Below are positions 36,212 to 48,322 of a stretch of 64,000 nt of DNA, piece after piece. Source of the DNA: Eudorina sp. 2006-703-Eu-15 (Eukaryota > Chlorophyta > Chlorophyceae > Chlamydomonadales > Volvocaceae); NCBI GenBank assembly GCA_003117195.1, contig BDSI01000067.1, forward strand, positions 248,001-312,000. Reading direction: 5' to 3'. Position 1 is the first letter of the stretch; each line of letters starts with the position of its first letter. The notes under the pieces are model-generated. The model made no database searches. It was given only the letters and a program-made list of their open reading frames with translations, and was not told the origin of the DNA. The translations under genes and the position numbers were made by a program.

Positions 36212-39200
36212 ATGTTCCAAACTCCTTCGCCTGCCCGGACGACTGCAGCGGCACCAAGGCCACAATGCCCTTCGGCGCTGCCCAGTTCATCTCTTGCACA
36301 TGCGGGACATCTCTACGGCCGTCAGCCATCGATGCGGGTGCACCACCCGCCAGGGCCGCTCGCAACCTACCAGGGCAGCGCCCAGGTGTGCATGGGACGT
36401 TGGATGTTTGTTGTTTAGGCGAAGAAATTTTGAGCACGGGCACGTAACATCGTCCCGAACGTCTCGTCGCTCTCTTGGGCCCGCAGATAGCTGGATTGTT
36501 GAAGGAGCGCAGCCAGGACTATTACGTTGCAGCAACAGATATAGCCTTTGAAGGCGGCTACTACTGCAGCCAAACTTCTTGGACGGACGGGGAAGATGAC
36601 AGCCGCACACGTAACGTCTACGCAGACTGTGCCGACAACCATTGCGGTAGTGCCGCGGGCTGCAGCACGACAAACAGTGGAACGGGCGTTGTGTCGAGTA
36701 CCGCAGCTCCCGACGCGCCGTCGATAGTGGTTACGGGCGTGTTTGACGGACACGGGTGCGTGGCGGCAGGCGTTCCCGGTAGCTACATGTGATGCCCTGG
36801 TGGGGACCCACCCGGCGAGGGTCCCAGCTGGGCCCTCTAACGCAACGTGCAGCGCGATGAAGCCCCCAGCGGACGGTCTTCCGGCCGGCTACCCACCCAC
36901 GTGTTTCTGCGACCGCTGCCGCCCTGGGTAGTTGAATCCGACTTTGAATCCGAAAATATCCTGCCGGTGCTGTCCTGCGTGCCCACGCCGCGCGTTGCAC
37001 TGCACCGCAGTGGCGAGATGTCGGCGCGGTACGCGCAGCAAGCCATGCTGTCCTACGTGGCCAACGACCGGCAGCTCCACACGTCTCTAGGTGCGCGAAC
37101 ACGACCGTGCAATTTCACATACTGCGCGTGCACGCTTGACGTGGACTATCGCCTGCCGTGCACCTGGCGACCGGACCGGGTGGTGGCGACCGGACCGGGT
37201 GGTGCCGACCGGGTGGTTTCTTTGGCTTGGGTATTGACGTGCGCGGGGTATTTCACAACCGTGTATGCCTCGCGGAGTCCTGCGGCGGGTTGCCCTCCTT
37301 GGGAGTGACGGTTCGTCCAGACTTAATGGGTCGCCCTGCACCATGCCATGACGCCCAAGCCATGCGGCCGCCGTTCCGTCCCTCCTCCACCGGCGGCAGG
37401 CAGCGGTGACGTGGAGTCAACGGCCGCGGCCCTGACGGGCATCTTTCGGTGAGAGGCCCACGGAGTCAGTCGTGCTGGCAGTCGTCCTGGTTCGTCTGCC
37501 GCGGGCGGGTACGGGGGTGCAGGCCCTAGAGCGGGGGGCTGCGAGAAAAAGCGTGGTTTCGACGTCCCTGTTGCCTGCTTTGCACACCTGGTGGATCGAT
37601 CGATCGGTCATTCAATTTGAGGCACGTCCCGGACTCCAGGCGGCCCCTGTCCGGTCCGGCCTAGCCTCCAAGAAGATCCTAGCTTTCAGTACTACTGCCC
37701 GTAGAAAGCCCCAGCCTCACAAGGCGATCATGCATCGCTGCCACACAGGGCATGCAACGTATGCCCCTTTCGGCTGCTGACTCAACAACCCCCGGGGCCC
37801 TTCCATCGTCTCTGCTCTGCCCTGCCCTGTAGGCGAGTCGATTCGGAGCTGCTGTCGCGTGCTGCCGCCGCTGCCGCGGCGGCGGCCGCGCCCGCTCCAG
37901 GGGCTGCCTCTGCCCCGTCGAGCGACTTCCACGACGGCACAACGGCGTTGGTGACGTTGCAGCTTGGGGGCCTGCTGGCGGTGGCCAATGCCGGGGACAG
38001 CCGGGCGGTTCTGTGCCGGCGGGGTCAGGTGGATCGGGTCGGGGTCGGGGTCGCGCGTACGGGGGAATACAGATGCAGACATCCGTTTGCGGAACGTGCT
38101 CAACCGTTTATGCGGTGGCGTGATATCCGAGTTGCACAGGAGCGAATGGAATATGGAAAGCCGACGCCGAGCTCCCGCAAGAGGAGGGGCGTGAGGGTGG
38201 GGGAGTGGCTCGTCGGGGCTTCAGTTCGCAAGGCGTGCGAGATTTTGTTGTTTGGGCCGTGGGCCGACATCACGGGCCGGGGTCTCGGACTGGCAATGTC
38301 ACCCGACTAGCTGTCGCCTCGGACCCGACCTGGCCGCCACGCATCCTGACGTCATCGACATCCGCACCTGACCTCCGCCCGCTCCAGGCTGTGCGGCTGT
38401 CCCGGGACCACACCCCGGCGCTCCGGGCGGAGAGGGAGCGCATCGAGGCGGCCGGTGGCACGGTGCTGGTGGCGCGCGGGGCCGCCCGGGTGGTGGTGCC
38501 GGTGGCGGGCAAGAAGGACGTGGTGCAGGTGGGCGGTGGGGTGGGTGGTCAAGATACATGTATGATGAAGAGCCTGGTGCCGTTGGGGCACGTCCATTTC
38601 GCGATATTCCGTCTGGGGGTTGGTTTCGTGTGAAGAGAGGTATGCGTGCACCTCTCCCTTAGGCGGCGGCTAGTGAGGGGGTTTTGAGTTGACTTAATCA
38701 GCTATACCGTATCCCACACCGTGGGTTTGTTCACCGGGGTCTGAGGCGCCGTATTGGCTTCCTGCCTTTCCCTCCTGGACAGGCGCTGTCCGTTTCGAGG
38801 TCCCTGGGGGACCCCGACTTCAAGGTGCGGGGGCGGGGTGCGGAGGTGGATTGGGGCCAGGGAGGCACGGGACGCCGGAGGGACAGGGAGGCAAGAGAAA
38901 GAGCAGAGGAGCAGCGCCGTCCCTGGGGAGGCTGCCCGGTGCTTTGGCAGATGGGCGGGACGGGGAGTTGGCGCTGTCGGTCGGGGCGGACATGCGCCTC
39001 CAGGGCAAGGTAATGTCGCGACCGTGGAAGGTGTCTTGCTGTTTGATGGACAGGATGGTCGTGCTCGGGTTCTTGGCCGCAGTGCGGCGTAGCATCTCGC
39101 TCCACTTCGCGCCGCGCCCCGCCCCACCCCGCTCCGCGGGACTTGTGTCACCGTGTCAGGCAGCCCCGTCCTCGCTGCTTTCCTCCGCACCCACCCATGT

Positions 39201-39867
39201 CGCACCCACCCCTGTCCTGTCCTGTCCGTGTGCAGGCCCAGGGTCTGGTGATCAGTGACCCCGATGTGGCGGTGGTGCCGCTGGTCCCGGGGGAGGATTC
39301 GTTCCTCATCGCCGCCAGTGACGGGCTGTGGGGCCGGGTCAGCGACCAGGAAGCGGTGGAGTGCGCGGCGGAGGTGCTGCAGGAGGTGGGGCGGGCTAGG
39401 CGGGGCGGGGGCGTGGGGCAGATCGGCGGACGATGGGGATGTGGCAGCCCCGCAGCAGCAGCCTGCGGAGAGCCCTCGCGGGTCAGTACCGGTCGTGTGG
39501 GGGGGTTGCTGGGGCTGGCGGGTGTTTGGAGGACCGGGATGAGTGCCTCGGGCGCTGCCGCCCTCTCGTTATTCAACGGCTGACTGTTAGCTTCCGCGTT
39601 GGACCCATCGGCTGTTGCCATCAGGTGATGAGCTGTGCTGATGTACTGCTGCTGCTGCTGCTGCCGCTTTGTGATCGGTTCGCTCTGTTCCCCCCTCCGC
39701 CCTTCGCCCGGCGGCCCTCACGCCTCATCCAGTACTCGAGGATGTCGTCGGGGAATCGCGCCAGCGCCGCCAAGGCTGCCGCCCGCCGGCTGCTCCGACT
39801 GGCCCTCGACCAGGGCAGCGTGGACGACGTGACGGTGGTGGTCAGCGTCTTCGCCTGGACACCGTGA
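36212..39867 (+). CDS. PP2C-family protein phosphatase (PPM type)
   Basis: Exons 36212-36385, 36487-36755, 37011-37090, 37838-38028, 38388-38528, 38783-38824, 39236-39385 and 39733-39867 give about 393 residues. PP2Cs are Mn/Mg-dependent Ser/Thr phosphatases. Motifs: VFDGHGG (D145 metal ligand), DGTTALV, AVANAGDSRAVL (about 223-233), LSRDHTP, ALSVSRSLGDPDFK (286-299), IAASDGLWGRVSD (metal D328) and QGSVDDVTVVVSVF with the last metal Asp at 380-381. All the core motifs are present, so it is probably active. No kinase-interaction or membrane domain is seen. A poly-Ala stretch (about 182-192) interrupts the fold. The start is uncertain: in-frame ATGs lie at 36080, 36179 and 36212; I chose 36212. 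Exon 4's acceptor is placed at GGCGAG|TC by phase, because the better-looking TGTAG|GC six bases earlier would break the frame. Confidence 0.9.
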
Positions 39868-41808
39868 CACCGAGAGAGGCGGGGGCGGGGAACGGGGCCG
39901 GGCGGCGGGTCGGGGCAGGGCCGCAATGCGGCAGCGTCGGGGCGGACGCGGCTCTCCTCAACGGACCCAGCCCGCCCCAGCTCCTGTCTCAGTCTCAGTC
40001 CCTCCCGCAAACCTCCTGCATATATATGGTACATATACAAAACGTGTCTCTCACATGCCCGGCGCTGCGCAGCGGTGGCCAACAGCAGTAGTAGGCTCTC
40101 GAGACGTACCAACCAACCACCCGGCAGCGAGCGCCCGTGTCGCCGCTAGCACGCAGTTGCTGGCGTCGGGTCCGACGCGGCCACGCGGCGCAGGGGCCGG
40201 GGCAGTGTACATAGGGACATGGGTGTATGGCTGGTCGAGTGATGTGAGCTCATCGCGACCCGGCCGACTGGTACGCTGTTCGAGTGTGTGCAAGCGCCGG
40301 CGCGTACTCCTCCCACCTGGGCGTGAGGGGCTCGGTTCGGCGGCGGTGGAGATGAGGGGCTGGCTGGCTCGGGAGAGAGGCGCGCTCGTGCCCTCTCGCG
40401 GGTGCGACACAAGCTTTGGAGGGCCCTTGGGAAGGGGTAGCACATGCGGCGGGCGGCCTGTCTGTGCCTCGGCTGGCAGCAGGGGCACAGGGGGGGGGCC
40501 GGCGCCGGGCGCCACCCAGTGTGCGCGCGCCTAAGTTTGCACAGGAGGACAGACAGGAGGGAACACAGAGCGTCGTGAGGTAAGAGGGAGATTTGAGCGT
40601 ATGTGTGTATATAGTATGTGTATGTGCAGTTGTGCACGTGTCGGTGTTTCGGAGGAGGATGCTCGAGACACCCGATCGGTTGCGCGGTGGGCGGCAGGAT
40701 GGCTGCCTGGGGTCGACCGCGGGCGTCTGCGGCTGCGGCGACGGCGGGACCTGACGATGCTGGTTATCCGACTGCCGTGATGGCCGCGTCCGCGTTTTTT
40801 TCCCGACACGTGTCTTGGAAACGCCGATTTGCTGATGCGCTTTGGCTTGCTGCTTTAGGCGAACAGGGAGCCGCATCGTGACTAGGACGCTCCCGGCGGC
40901 TCGCAAAGATTGTGACCCATGTGTGGGATCTTGCGCTGCCTTGTGTTTTCGTTTTGGGGCGCCTGCGAAGGTGACTCGGATTCCGCAATGGCGTGAGTCT
41001 CTTCATACCCCGCAAAGCCTGCAGTGCGCTCGTACATCGAACCACCCTTTTTTAACATGCGGCACGGGACCGGTTGATAGGGGTGCACGGTGGGGACGGC
41101 GGGGCAGTCTGTCACCCGCACGCGGAGCAGCAGCGGCATCTGTCATGTAGCACTGTAGACTTGTTGAAGTGCCCGAGGATTTGGCTGCATTCGAAGAACG
41201 GAAGGGGGCATGGTTGGTCCTGCAATGACGCGGTTGGGTGTTGCCGGTTGGGTGATGGTGATGGTGTAGGTGAACTGGCTACTGCGTTCCCCGTGGCGTA
41301 GGTTCCGTTCCCCGCTGTCTGATGGCTGTGGGGCTACGGGGGCGGACGTGTGCTGCGGCGGCGGCGCTGGGACAAGCATCTGCAGCAGCTGTGCGGCGGG
41401 ACATGGAGTCGGCAGCTTGTAATCAGTGCGCCTGAAGGTTGGCGTTGGGGTTCGTTGACAAGCGCAAAAGATCGAATTAAGAAGATGGCGAAGTTGGCAT
41501 GTTTGTGTGGGGCAAGGCAACATGTTTCGAACAGTTACGTGGGAGGCAGGAGCCCAACGAATGAGAGGTTGGCGGGGGCTGCAAGTGCAGGAGCATGCGC
41601 ACCTCATTGGTGTTCTGTGCGGGGATTTTGATTGGTTCAACTGGTGGTGCAGGTGGCTAGACTCCGGACGGAACCGGATTACGATACGCAGTATGATGGA
41701 CTACGATGTATCCGGCGTGGATCGGTTCCATGAGGGTGTCATGCGGCACATTGTTGGGTTTGTGCCGTGTATTGGCGTAGAAGTACGGCCATTGATCCTG
41801 TGTGACTC

Positions 41809-41865
<57 letters not shown>

Positions 41866-43720
41866 AGACAGAAGTGACGGTCGTTGATGTCCGGAACTTG
41901 GACCAGCGGCGGTGCTTGGGGGATGCTGATGCTGATGCCGCCCTAAAGTGTAGCAGGGGCGTCCGTGGTCGTTGGTTCGAGTCGTGGTGTCAGTCAGAGG
42001 TTGATGTCGGGCTTTGCATCCTCACGCGGCGCTCCCTCACATACACATGATACACACATACATGATACTGTCCAGCTGTGCAGGTGTAAAGATTGCCCTC
42101 GTGGCAAAGCGAATAAGCGACGTGCAGTGCGCACTCACTGCCTGGGACGCGGGTGGGCGCGTGGGTGGGTGCCTGCAGCATGTTGTGGCTGCACGGACTG
42201 CCGAAGGCTGCGGCTCTTGGTGCAATTTATGCCGTTGCGGCTGCTGCGCTGGCTGCTACCAATGCCCGTACTGGTCGTGCCGTACAGTCCCTCATCCGTC
42301 CTGTCAGCTTCTCTCCGCATACATGAAGGTGCGCATTTGTCGGCAGTTGCCCCCGCCGGCACTCCATGCATATCTAGATGTACATAAAGTTTTGCAGGTG
42401 GTTACCCAGATGCCGTCGATGCCTCCGGTGCGACCCGGGTGCCGTCATAGACTGTAAATCTGTGTGCAAGGACTGGGCAGCAGGCGGTTGCTCGGCGCAT
42501 GGTCTGTATTCTTAGCAGGTCCCGTTCCCGGAGGTCGCCCGGCAATAGGCGGCGCCATGTGCCCCCCATGGGCGATGGGCCGCCTTCCCCAACGCGGTGG
42601 TCAGAAGCGGCTGGTGGTGCAGGCGGGGCAGCGGTGGTATCGCAGTCTGTGGGTGGCTGCTGACGGCTGTCCTGCTGTCCTGATTAGCTCGGGGTGTCGA
42701 TGATGAGATCGGACGGACGTGCCGAGAGGGTCTGTCTGTCTGTCTGTCAGGAGCAACCTCCTCTGCGAGGATGCCTGGACATGTGATGCGGTGTACGGTA
42801 TCTGTGGGTGCGGTGTAACCCGGACCTGTTGATCGGTTTCTTTCTTAGCCACTCCTTGAAGGATCAATTGTGGCGGCCACGAGAAAGCGGTTGATGAGCG
42901 GATCTGGATGCGCTGTAACCCGTAGTGTGCATCCAACGTTGTACCCGCCGTGTGCATCGGATGGCTGTCTTGGGGTCGGATGTTTTTTGCGGTCCTGTCC
43001 TCCTTAACTCCCTGACGACTGAAACTCTTGCGGGCTTGCAAGCCGCCGCCACAGGACCGAAGTCCTGGTGCGCGCCATGGACCGCTTCTGACGGTTGCGG
43101 TGCCGTTGATCCCGTAGGGAAAAACGCGCTTTGTGGGTGCGCATGAGAACACACAACTACACTGGGTCTCTTACCTAAACACAACTACACTGGCATATGG
43201 ATGTACGTCATGTCGGGCGTCGTCAGCATGTCCGGGGCCCTTCGGGGTGATGACGGGGAAACGCGTCACCCCCGTCAGCAGGGCAGGGCAGGGCAGGGCT
43301 CCGAACCCGTGCTTGCGTAAATCCGCGTCTCGCTAGGCCAACGGAATTCGGGGGGTAAAATTTAGGGGACTTCGGCGGTATGTTTTTTCTTACGCTTGAA
43401 CATCCTCCTCCCAACCATGCAGCCGCACATGTTCGGTTGCACACGCCCGGACGACGCAGTTCCCGAAGGACCAGGGGCGGGTGAACTGTATGTCGCCCAT
43501 GGCTCCGCCCAGCGGCCGGCCGAGGACCAGAGGTTATCCGCTGAGCCCTCCTGCGCAGTCCGCCAGTGTCATGCTTGCCCCAATTTGCCAGACCTCTGTC
43601 GGACATCACGTGAAGCGTGATGCACCCTCGGCTTGTCGGCCCACCCTAATGGGTCATGGCCCACCCACATCACATCCACACCCGCAGCGGTCCCGTTTAC
43701 ACCAGCAGGTGTACCTCATC
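39868..43720. other. gene-poor spacer between convergent PP2C and HMG-CoA synthase
   Basis: Nearly 3.9 kb. Open frames up to 218 codons overlap on both strands and look like GC-driven shadows. Contents seen: TG-rich stretches (40600-40630), the (CAGA)n tract, a short TGTC run at about 42730-42749, and a direct repeat of CACAACTACACTGG at about 43150 and 43180. A TTACA at 43697-43701 (TGTAA on the minus strand, 20 bases past the HMG-CoA synthase stop) could be that gene's poly(A) signal. Confidence 0.55.
41810..41865 (+). repeat. (CAGA)n microsatellite
   Basis: About fourteen perfect tetranucleotide units. Confidence 0.95.
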
Positions 43721-46700
43721 CTACGCCTTGCGCTCGTACCACCGCCGGCTCTGCTCGTCCACCCGCGTCAGGTAGTATGCCCCCGTCGCCACGTCCGAAA
43801 CGTCCCCGCGGGGCTCGTACGGCACCGGGCACCCGTACGACACCTCCACCTGCGCCGCCACCGCGTCAAACGTCGTCAGCGGCCGCCGCATCCGCGCGCG
43901 CATCCGCTCCCCCATGTCCAGGGCGCTCTGCATCGCCGCCAGAGTGAACCGTGGGTCGCTCGGGCTGCCCTCGCCCTCCCCTCTCAGACCGCTCTGTGGC
44001 CCCCTCATGCCCCCCGGGGTCACGTCCCGCTCCCGCCGCGGCCCGGAGCTGCCCCGGTCCCCTTCCCCAGCCCCGTCAGAAAACCCCTCAGGGTGCACCT
44101 CCACACCGCCGGGTCCCTCCACCTGCCTGCCCGATGACGATGCCGTGGCGCCGCTGCCGTCCCCCTCTCCCCGACCGCAACCCCGGCCCACCAGACTGAG
44201 CAGCGAGGCGACTGTCCCCGAGCCGAAGGAGAAGAGCATCACCCTGCGGCCGGACAAGGCGGGCCCGACCCGCCATACCAGGCTGGCCAGGCCCTGCCAC
44301 ACGCTGGCAGTGTAGGAGTTGCCCACCTGAGGGGCGAGGGGATGGGGTGTAGGGTTTGGGGCCCCGTGGAGTGTCCAGCGAAAATTCCGGCCGACGCAAG
44401 CCAGTGTCCACCGACGCAAACGAGTGTCTTCCACCGACGCAAACAAGGATTAGGGATCATTGGCAGCGGAGCGTGAGGGGAAATGGACGCAGCTTGAGAT
44501 ACGCTGGCTGCCGAGGTTGGATACAGGCCGGTTGACGTTGAAAAGCCAACAAGACTGGAGGGGCGTACCTACCGGTTTTCAAACTGGCCGTATCGTATCG
44601 TACGCCTACTGCACCTCCAAAAGGACCGCCCCAGAAGGTCCAGGGGCGTCGGTATTCGCCCTCCCTGCAGCAACTCCCACCTCTCTCCCGCAACCACCCG
44701 ATCGCGACCGCCAGCGAACCGCTCCCGGGAACCCGCCTCCTCCCCACACGACCTGCTTGCTGAACATGACACACACACACACACCTGCTTCTGAAGCCAC
44801 GAGCCGTCCTCCGCCTTCTCGGCCCACATCCCGCCCGTGGCCGCCATCAGCTTCGCCTCCAGCGACTTGTCATCGAGCCGACACGTCGCGTATGACTCGT
44901 ACGACAATTGCGGTCCCGCCGGACCACCCCGGACGCTCCGCGCGAGGTCCGCAAGCGACCCCGGGCCGGTTGCGGCCCCCGCAGCGCTGCCGCCACCCCC
45001 ATCAGGTCCCTTGCCGCTGGCCACCTCCCCCGGGCCGGGCCCCAACGCGTGCTGCTGCTGCCTGCTCCGTCCAGCTGCGTCGTCCGTGGCCGCAAAACAC
45101 CCGGCAGACGCCCCGTCCGTTGCTGCTGCTGCTACTGCTGCTGCTACTGCGGAGGAGGAGGCGGAGGAGGCGGCGCAGCCGCATGCCGGGTGCGTAGCCT
45201 CTTCGGATTTCGCCGGCGCCAAGTCCACTCGCCCCCCTGCGTCAGTTTGGGCCCCACCCCGTGAGGTCCCGTGGGGTTCCGTCGTCGGGTCAACCCCGCA
45301 TGCGGCCCGGCGCGTTTCCCGCGCCTCTGCCTGTGGCTGCGTCCTGGGGACCTGCGCCTCGCGCTCCTCCTCCGCAACCCACTCCCGGACCCAGCCGTCC
45401 GGCTCGGAGGACCCCGCGGCGGCGGCGGTGGCAGCGGCGGCGGCCCTGGCCTGCGCCTCCCGCTCCTCCGCCTCCTCGGCCGCACGCAGCGTGTCCACAA
45501 GGGCTATCCTCGCCAGCCCCTTGCGCGCCAGCTTGCGGAAGGGGGAGTGGGCCACGTAGTGGTTCACCCGGGGCAACAGCTCTGCCGCAGGGAGGGGGGG
45601 AGGCAGCACCGGGATATCCAGCAGTGCGGCAGTGTGCTCGTGCGGTAGTGTGGTCGTTAGGGTGGTGTGTTGTGTTGTGCTCGCGGTCAGACGCTAAAGA
45701 CGCGCGGGGGGAGGCCCAATTAGAGCATGAACTGGAGCAAACCCACACCCGCAGCCACGATCGCGTGAACTTGAGGGAGGGAGGGGCTGAGACCAAGGGG
45801 CCCGGCCTGCACCCTTAGGGTTGACCAACAATCGAACCGCCCGATGACTCCCGGTAAGTTGTTCGGTGCCAGCGGCAGGTTGGGCGACACAGCGCGCGGC
45901 AGGACGTACTTTGGAAAGGTTAGATGATGGTGATGACGCGCCACATTCGTCGACATCCGGATTGTTGGTGGGTTGGGCTTTTCCTTTCTTATCGTCCGCG
46001 TCCGTACGCGAAAGACCAGAAGGTCAGCACGAGATGCCGTACCTTGCAACCTCTTAGTCCAAACACTAGCCCGACATCCTACCTTCCCCGGGCTCCAGCT
46101 CTCCCGCCGCCCGTAACCGCTCCCCGAGTCGCAGCGCGCACCACCCGGCAGCGCCCAGGTACTGTACGACGGTCTCGGGACCATCCACCACTGGGTACGG
46201 CAGCTTCCCCAGCGGTTTGTAAAAGTCCCAGGCATGCTCCGAGTGACTGCTGTGCCATAAGGGGTCCAGGACCAGCGGCGCGTCCGGGCCGACGAGAATG
46301 GCAGCCGCGCCGCAGCCACCTGCGACCCGTGGGTCAGTGTGGCGACCGTCCGGGACAGCGACGGCGGCGGCGGCGGCGGCGGCAGAGCGGACAGACGAGG
46401 TGGGTGGCCCAGGAGCCAGGTTCTTCAATCGCGCGTTACGGCACGAGTCGCCCCTTGCCCCTTGTGGAGCCGTCAGCTTATCAACTCGTCAAGAGGAAGA
46501 ACATGCCCATACGACGAAACACGTGCACACGCTCCCTGACGGCACCACGGACCCATGGGTCATAGCCCCAGTGAGGGCTACGCAGCTGGAGGGCAAGCAT
46601 GGCCTCATCAGAGAAACCCTCTGGCTGTTGTAACCTGACCGGGGAGACGAGCGCTTGCACTGACCCGTGGGTCGCGCCGCCGTGCCCGGCGCATACAGCG

Positions 46701-47873
46701 CCACGTCCGCCGCCACCACCAGCGCGAATCTGCCGTCCCATCGGCGGCTCTCGACCCACGCCACCGCCGCCATCAGCGCCGCTGTGGCGCCGTAGCAGGC
46801 GTGAACACAATCCACTCCCTCCGCGGGCGGCCCCGGGGCGACCGGCCTGCCGCCGCCGCCGCCGCCGCCGCTGCGGCTGGCGCTGCCAGCGGGTGCACTT
46901 TCGGGCGCACAGCCGTTACCAGGGTGACTGGGGTGCTGTGGCTGCTGTCCTGACCTCTGCCTCTGTCGCCCCGTGTCGGTGAACATGGTCATGAGGTGGG
47001 ACTTGATGCTCTTGCTGCGGTCCACAGAGGACTCGGTCGCGACCTGAGGCGTTGACCGGGCGCGGGTGGTAAAACAAAAAATAGGCGCGGGGTTGATCCA
47101 GTGTCGTCATCAGTCATCAGCCACGCAAAGCAGCGGCCCGGAGAAGCTGGCGCGCCCCAGCTGCCAGACAGCAGCCACCGGCCTGCATCCCTCGTCCACG
47201 GCCGGGCCCCCGCGCCCTGGTCCCCTCCCCAGCTCCTGACGCCCTTGCAAGCCACCGGAAATCATCCCCGTGCGTCACACCTGCACGTGGCCAATCTCCT
47301 CCGGCCGTACGCCGTACTTGTCCATCAGGGAGTGCGCCGCACTGAGCGCCTGCGACACGGCGTCCTCTCTGTCGCTGCAGAACGCCATCGCCTCCTGGGG
47401 GCGAGATGGCGGCGAAGCCAGCGGTGACGTGACACGAAGATCGAGGAGGTACGGCGAAGACATTGGAATTGGAATGTTATTCGCAAGGAAAGGAAAGGCT
47501 GCGAAGGGAGGGCACGAGTGCGGTGTGGTGGCGCCTAGACGCGAGACTGCACGCAGCAGGCGGGGCCAAAGCAGCCCACCCTCCACGCGCGGGCACGCGC
47601 CCGCCCCTGGGGCCCGCCCACCTGGTCCAAGCCCACGGTGTACTTCCCCGGGCAGCCATCCGCCAACTCCATGTCCGACAGGCGGACCTGCGGGGGGGGG
47701 GGCCCAAGGATGCGCACGATGTCGGCAGCGGACGCGGGGAAGACCAACAGCGCCCGACAGGACACGGATATGATTCCTTTCTTGGACGTGGATTTTGCAA
47801 GAGAGGTCGCGGGGTTGCTCCGGGGTAAGCGAAGGGCGTTTGGCTGATAACGGGCGACCGGCGTTTCCCGCAA
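43721..47873 (-). CDS. HMGS: hydroxymethylglutaryl-CoA synthase (5' end unresolved)
   Basis: Minus-strand exons 47622-47873 (5' border open), 47281-47394, 46665-47043, 46083-46319, 44785-45581 and 43721-44326 are phase-consistent, about 795 codons. The enzyme condenses acetyl-CoA with acetoacetyl-CoA to HMG-CoA. Recognisable blocks run in order: [22 protein letters not shown], the catalytic Glu in [11 protein letters not shown], the catalytic Cys in [11 protein letters not shown] (codon 46795-46797), [57 protein letters not shown], the catalytic His in [16 protein letters not shown] (codon 45547-45549), [16 protein letters not shown], and the C-terminal [18 protein letters not shown]. All three catalytic residues are present. 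The protein is far longer than the usual 450-520 residues because of Gly/Arg, Ala/Glu and Ser/Gly-rich inserts at loop positions. The N-terminal frame (GIISVSC...VFPAS) has no ATG; upstream Mets are in other frames, so a first exon or a frame break is missing. Confidence 0.92.
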
Positions 47874-48322
47874 ACAGTGACGGAAGGTGCAACGGACGCT
47901 GTCGCACGAACAACATAGCCAGGTAGTGTCATAACGAATGGTCGTGTGAGTCGCAATTTAATACTTTGGTTTCATGTGCGTTACGGAGAAGCGTCCCGAG
48001 CCCGGTCCTGTGTGGCATCCTACGTATTGTGACGGAAAGTAGACCTCCAAAGCGAGGATGCCCACTGCGTCCGGCCGTGGGGGATCCTTGCCATGTCGCC
48101 ACGTTGCAGCCATTTGTTAATGTTGCGCTTGAGCTGGCTCCGTTGAAGCGCGACCAAAGCCCGAAGCAACTGTCACGGTACGGTCTTTGAACACGTCAGG
48201 TTACCTGTCCCAAAATTTTTCAACTAGAGGTTTCGACAACACTAGGCAAATTAGCTGCTGATATGCGCAAAATAGCATTCGAATTGATATAGTGACGTAC
48301 AAGATATTGATGTACGGCGCGA
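47874..48322. promoter_or_regulatory. putative bidirectional promoter region
   Basis: About 450 bp separate the 5' ends of HMG-CoA synthase (-) and the PsbP-like gene (+). The stretch is more AT-rich than the flanking exons, especially 48200-48320. It must hold both core promoters and probably the missing first HMG-CoA synthase exon. No specific box was identified. Confidence 0.5.

Noticed and set aside
36142..36447. Alternative PP2C first exon frame beginning MAVLLRSPG
   Set aside because: That frame would end in phase 1 at the 36385 donor and cannot join the next exon, which needs phase 0; the other frame (ending LATYQGSAQ) joins cleanly.
41810..42749. Inverted (CAGA)n and (TGTC)n tracts as a large hairpin or transposon ends
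   Set aside because: The second tract has only about five units, the loop is about 0.9 kb, and nothing element-like lies between.
43481..44137. Plus-strand frames opposite the HMG-CoA synthase last exon
   Set aside because: Shadow of a minus-strand exon with a clear family signature.
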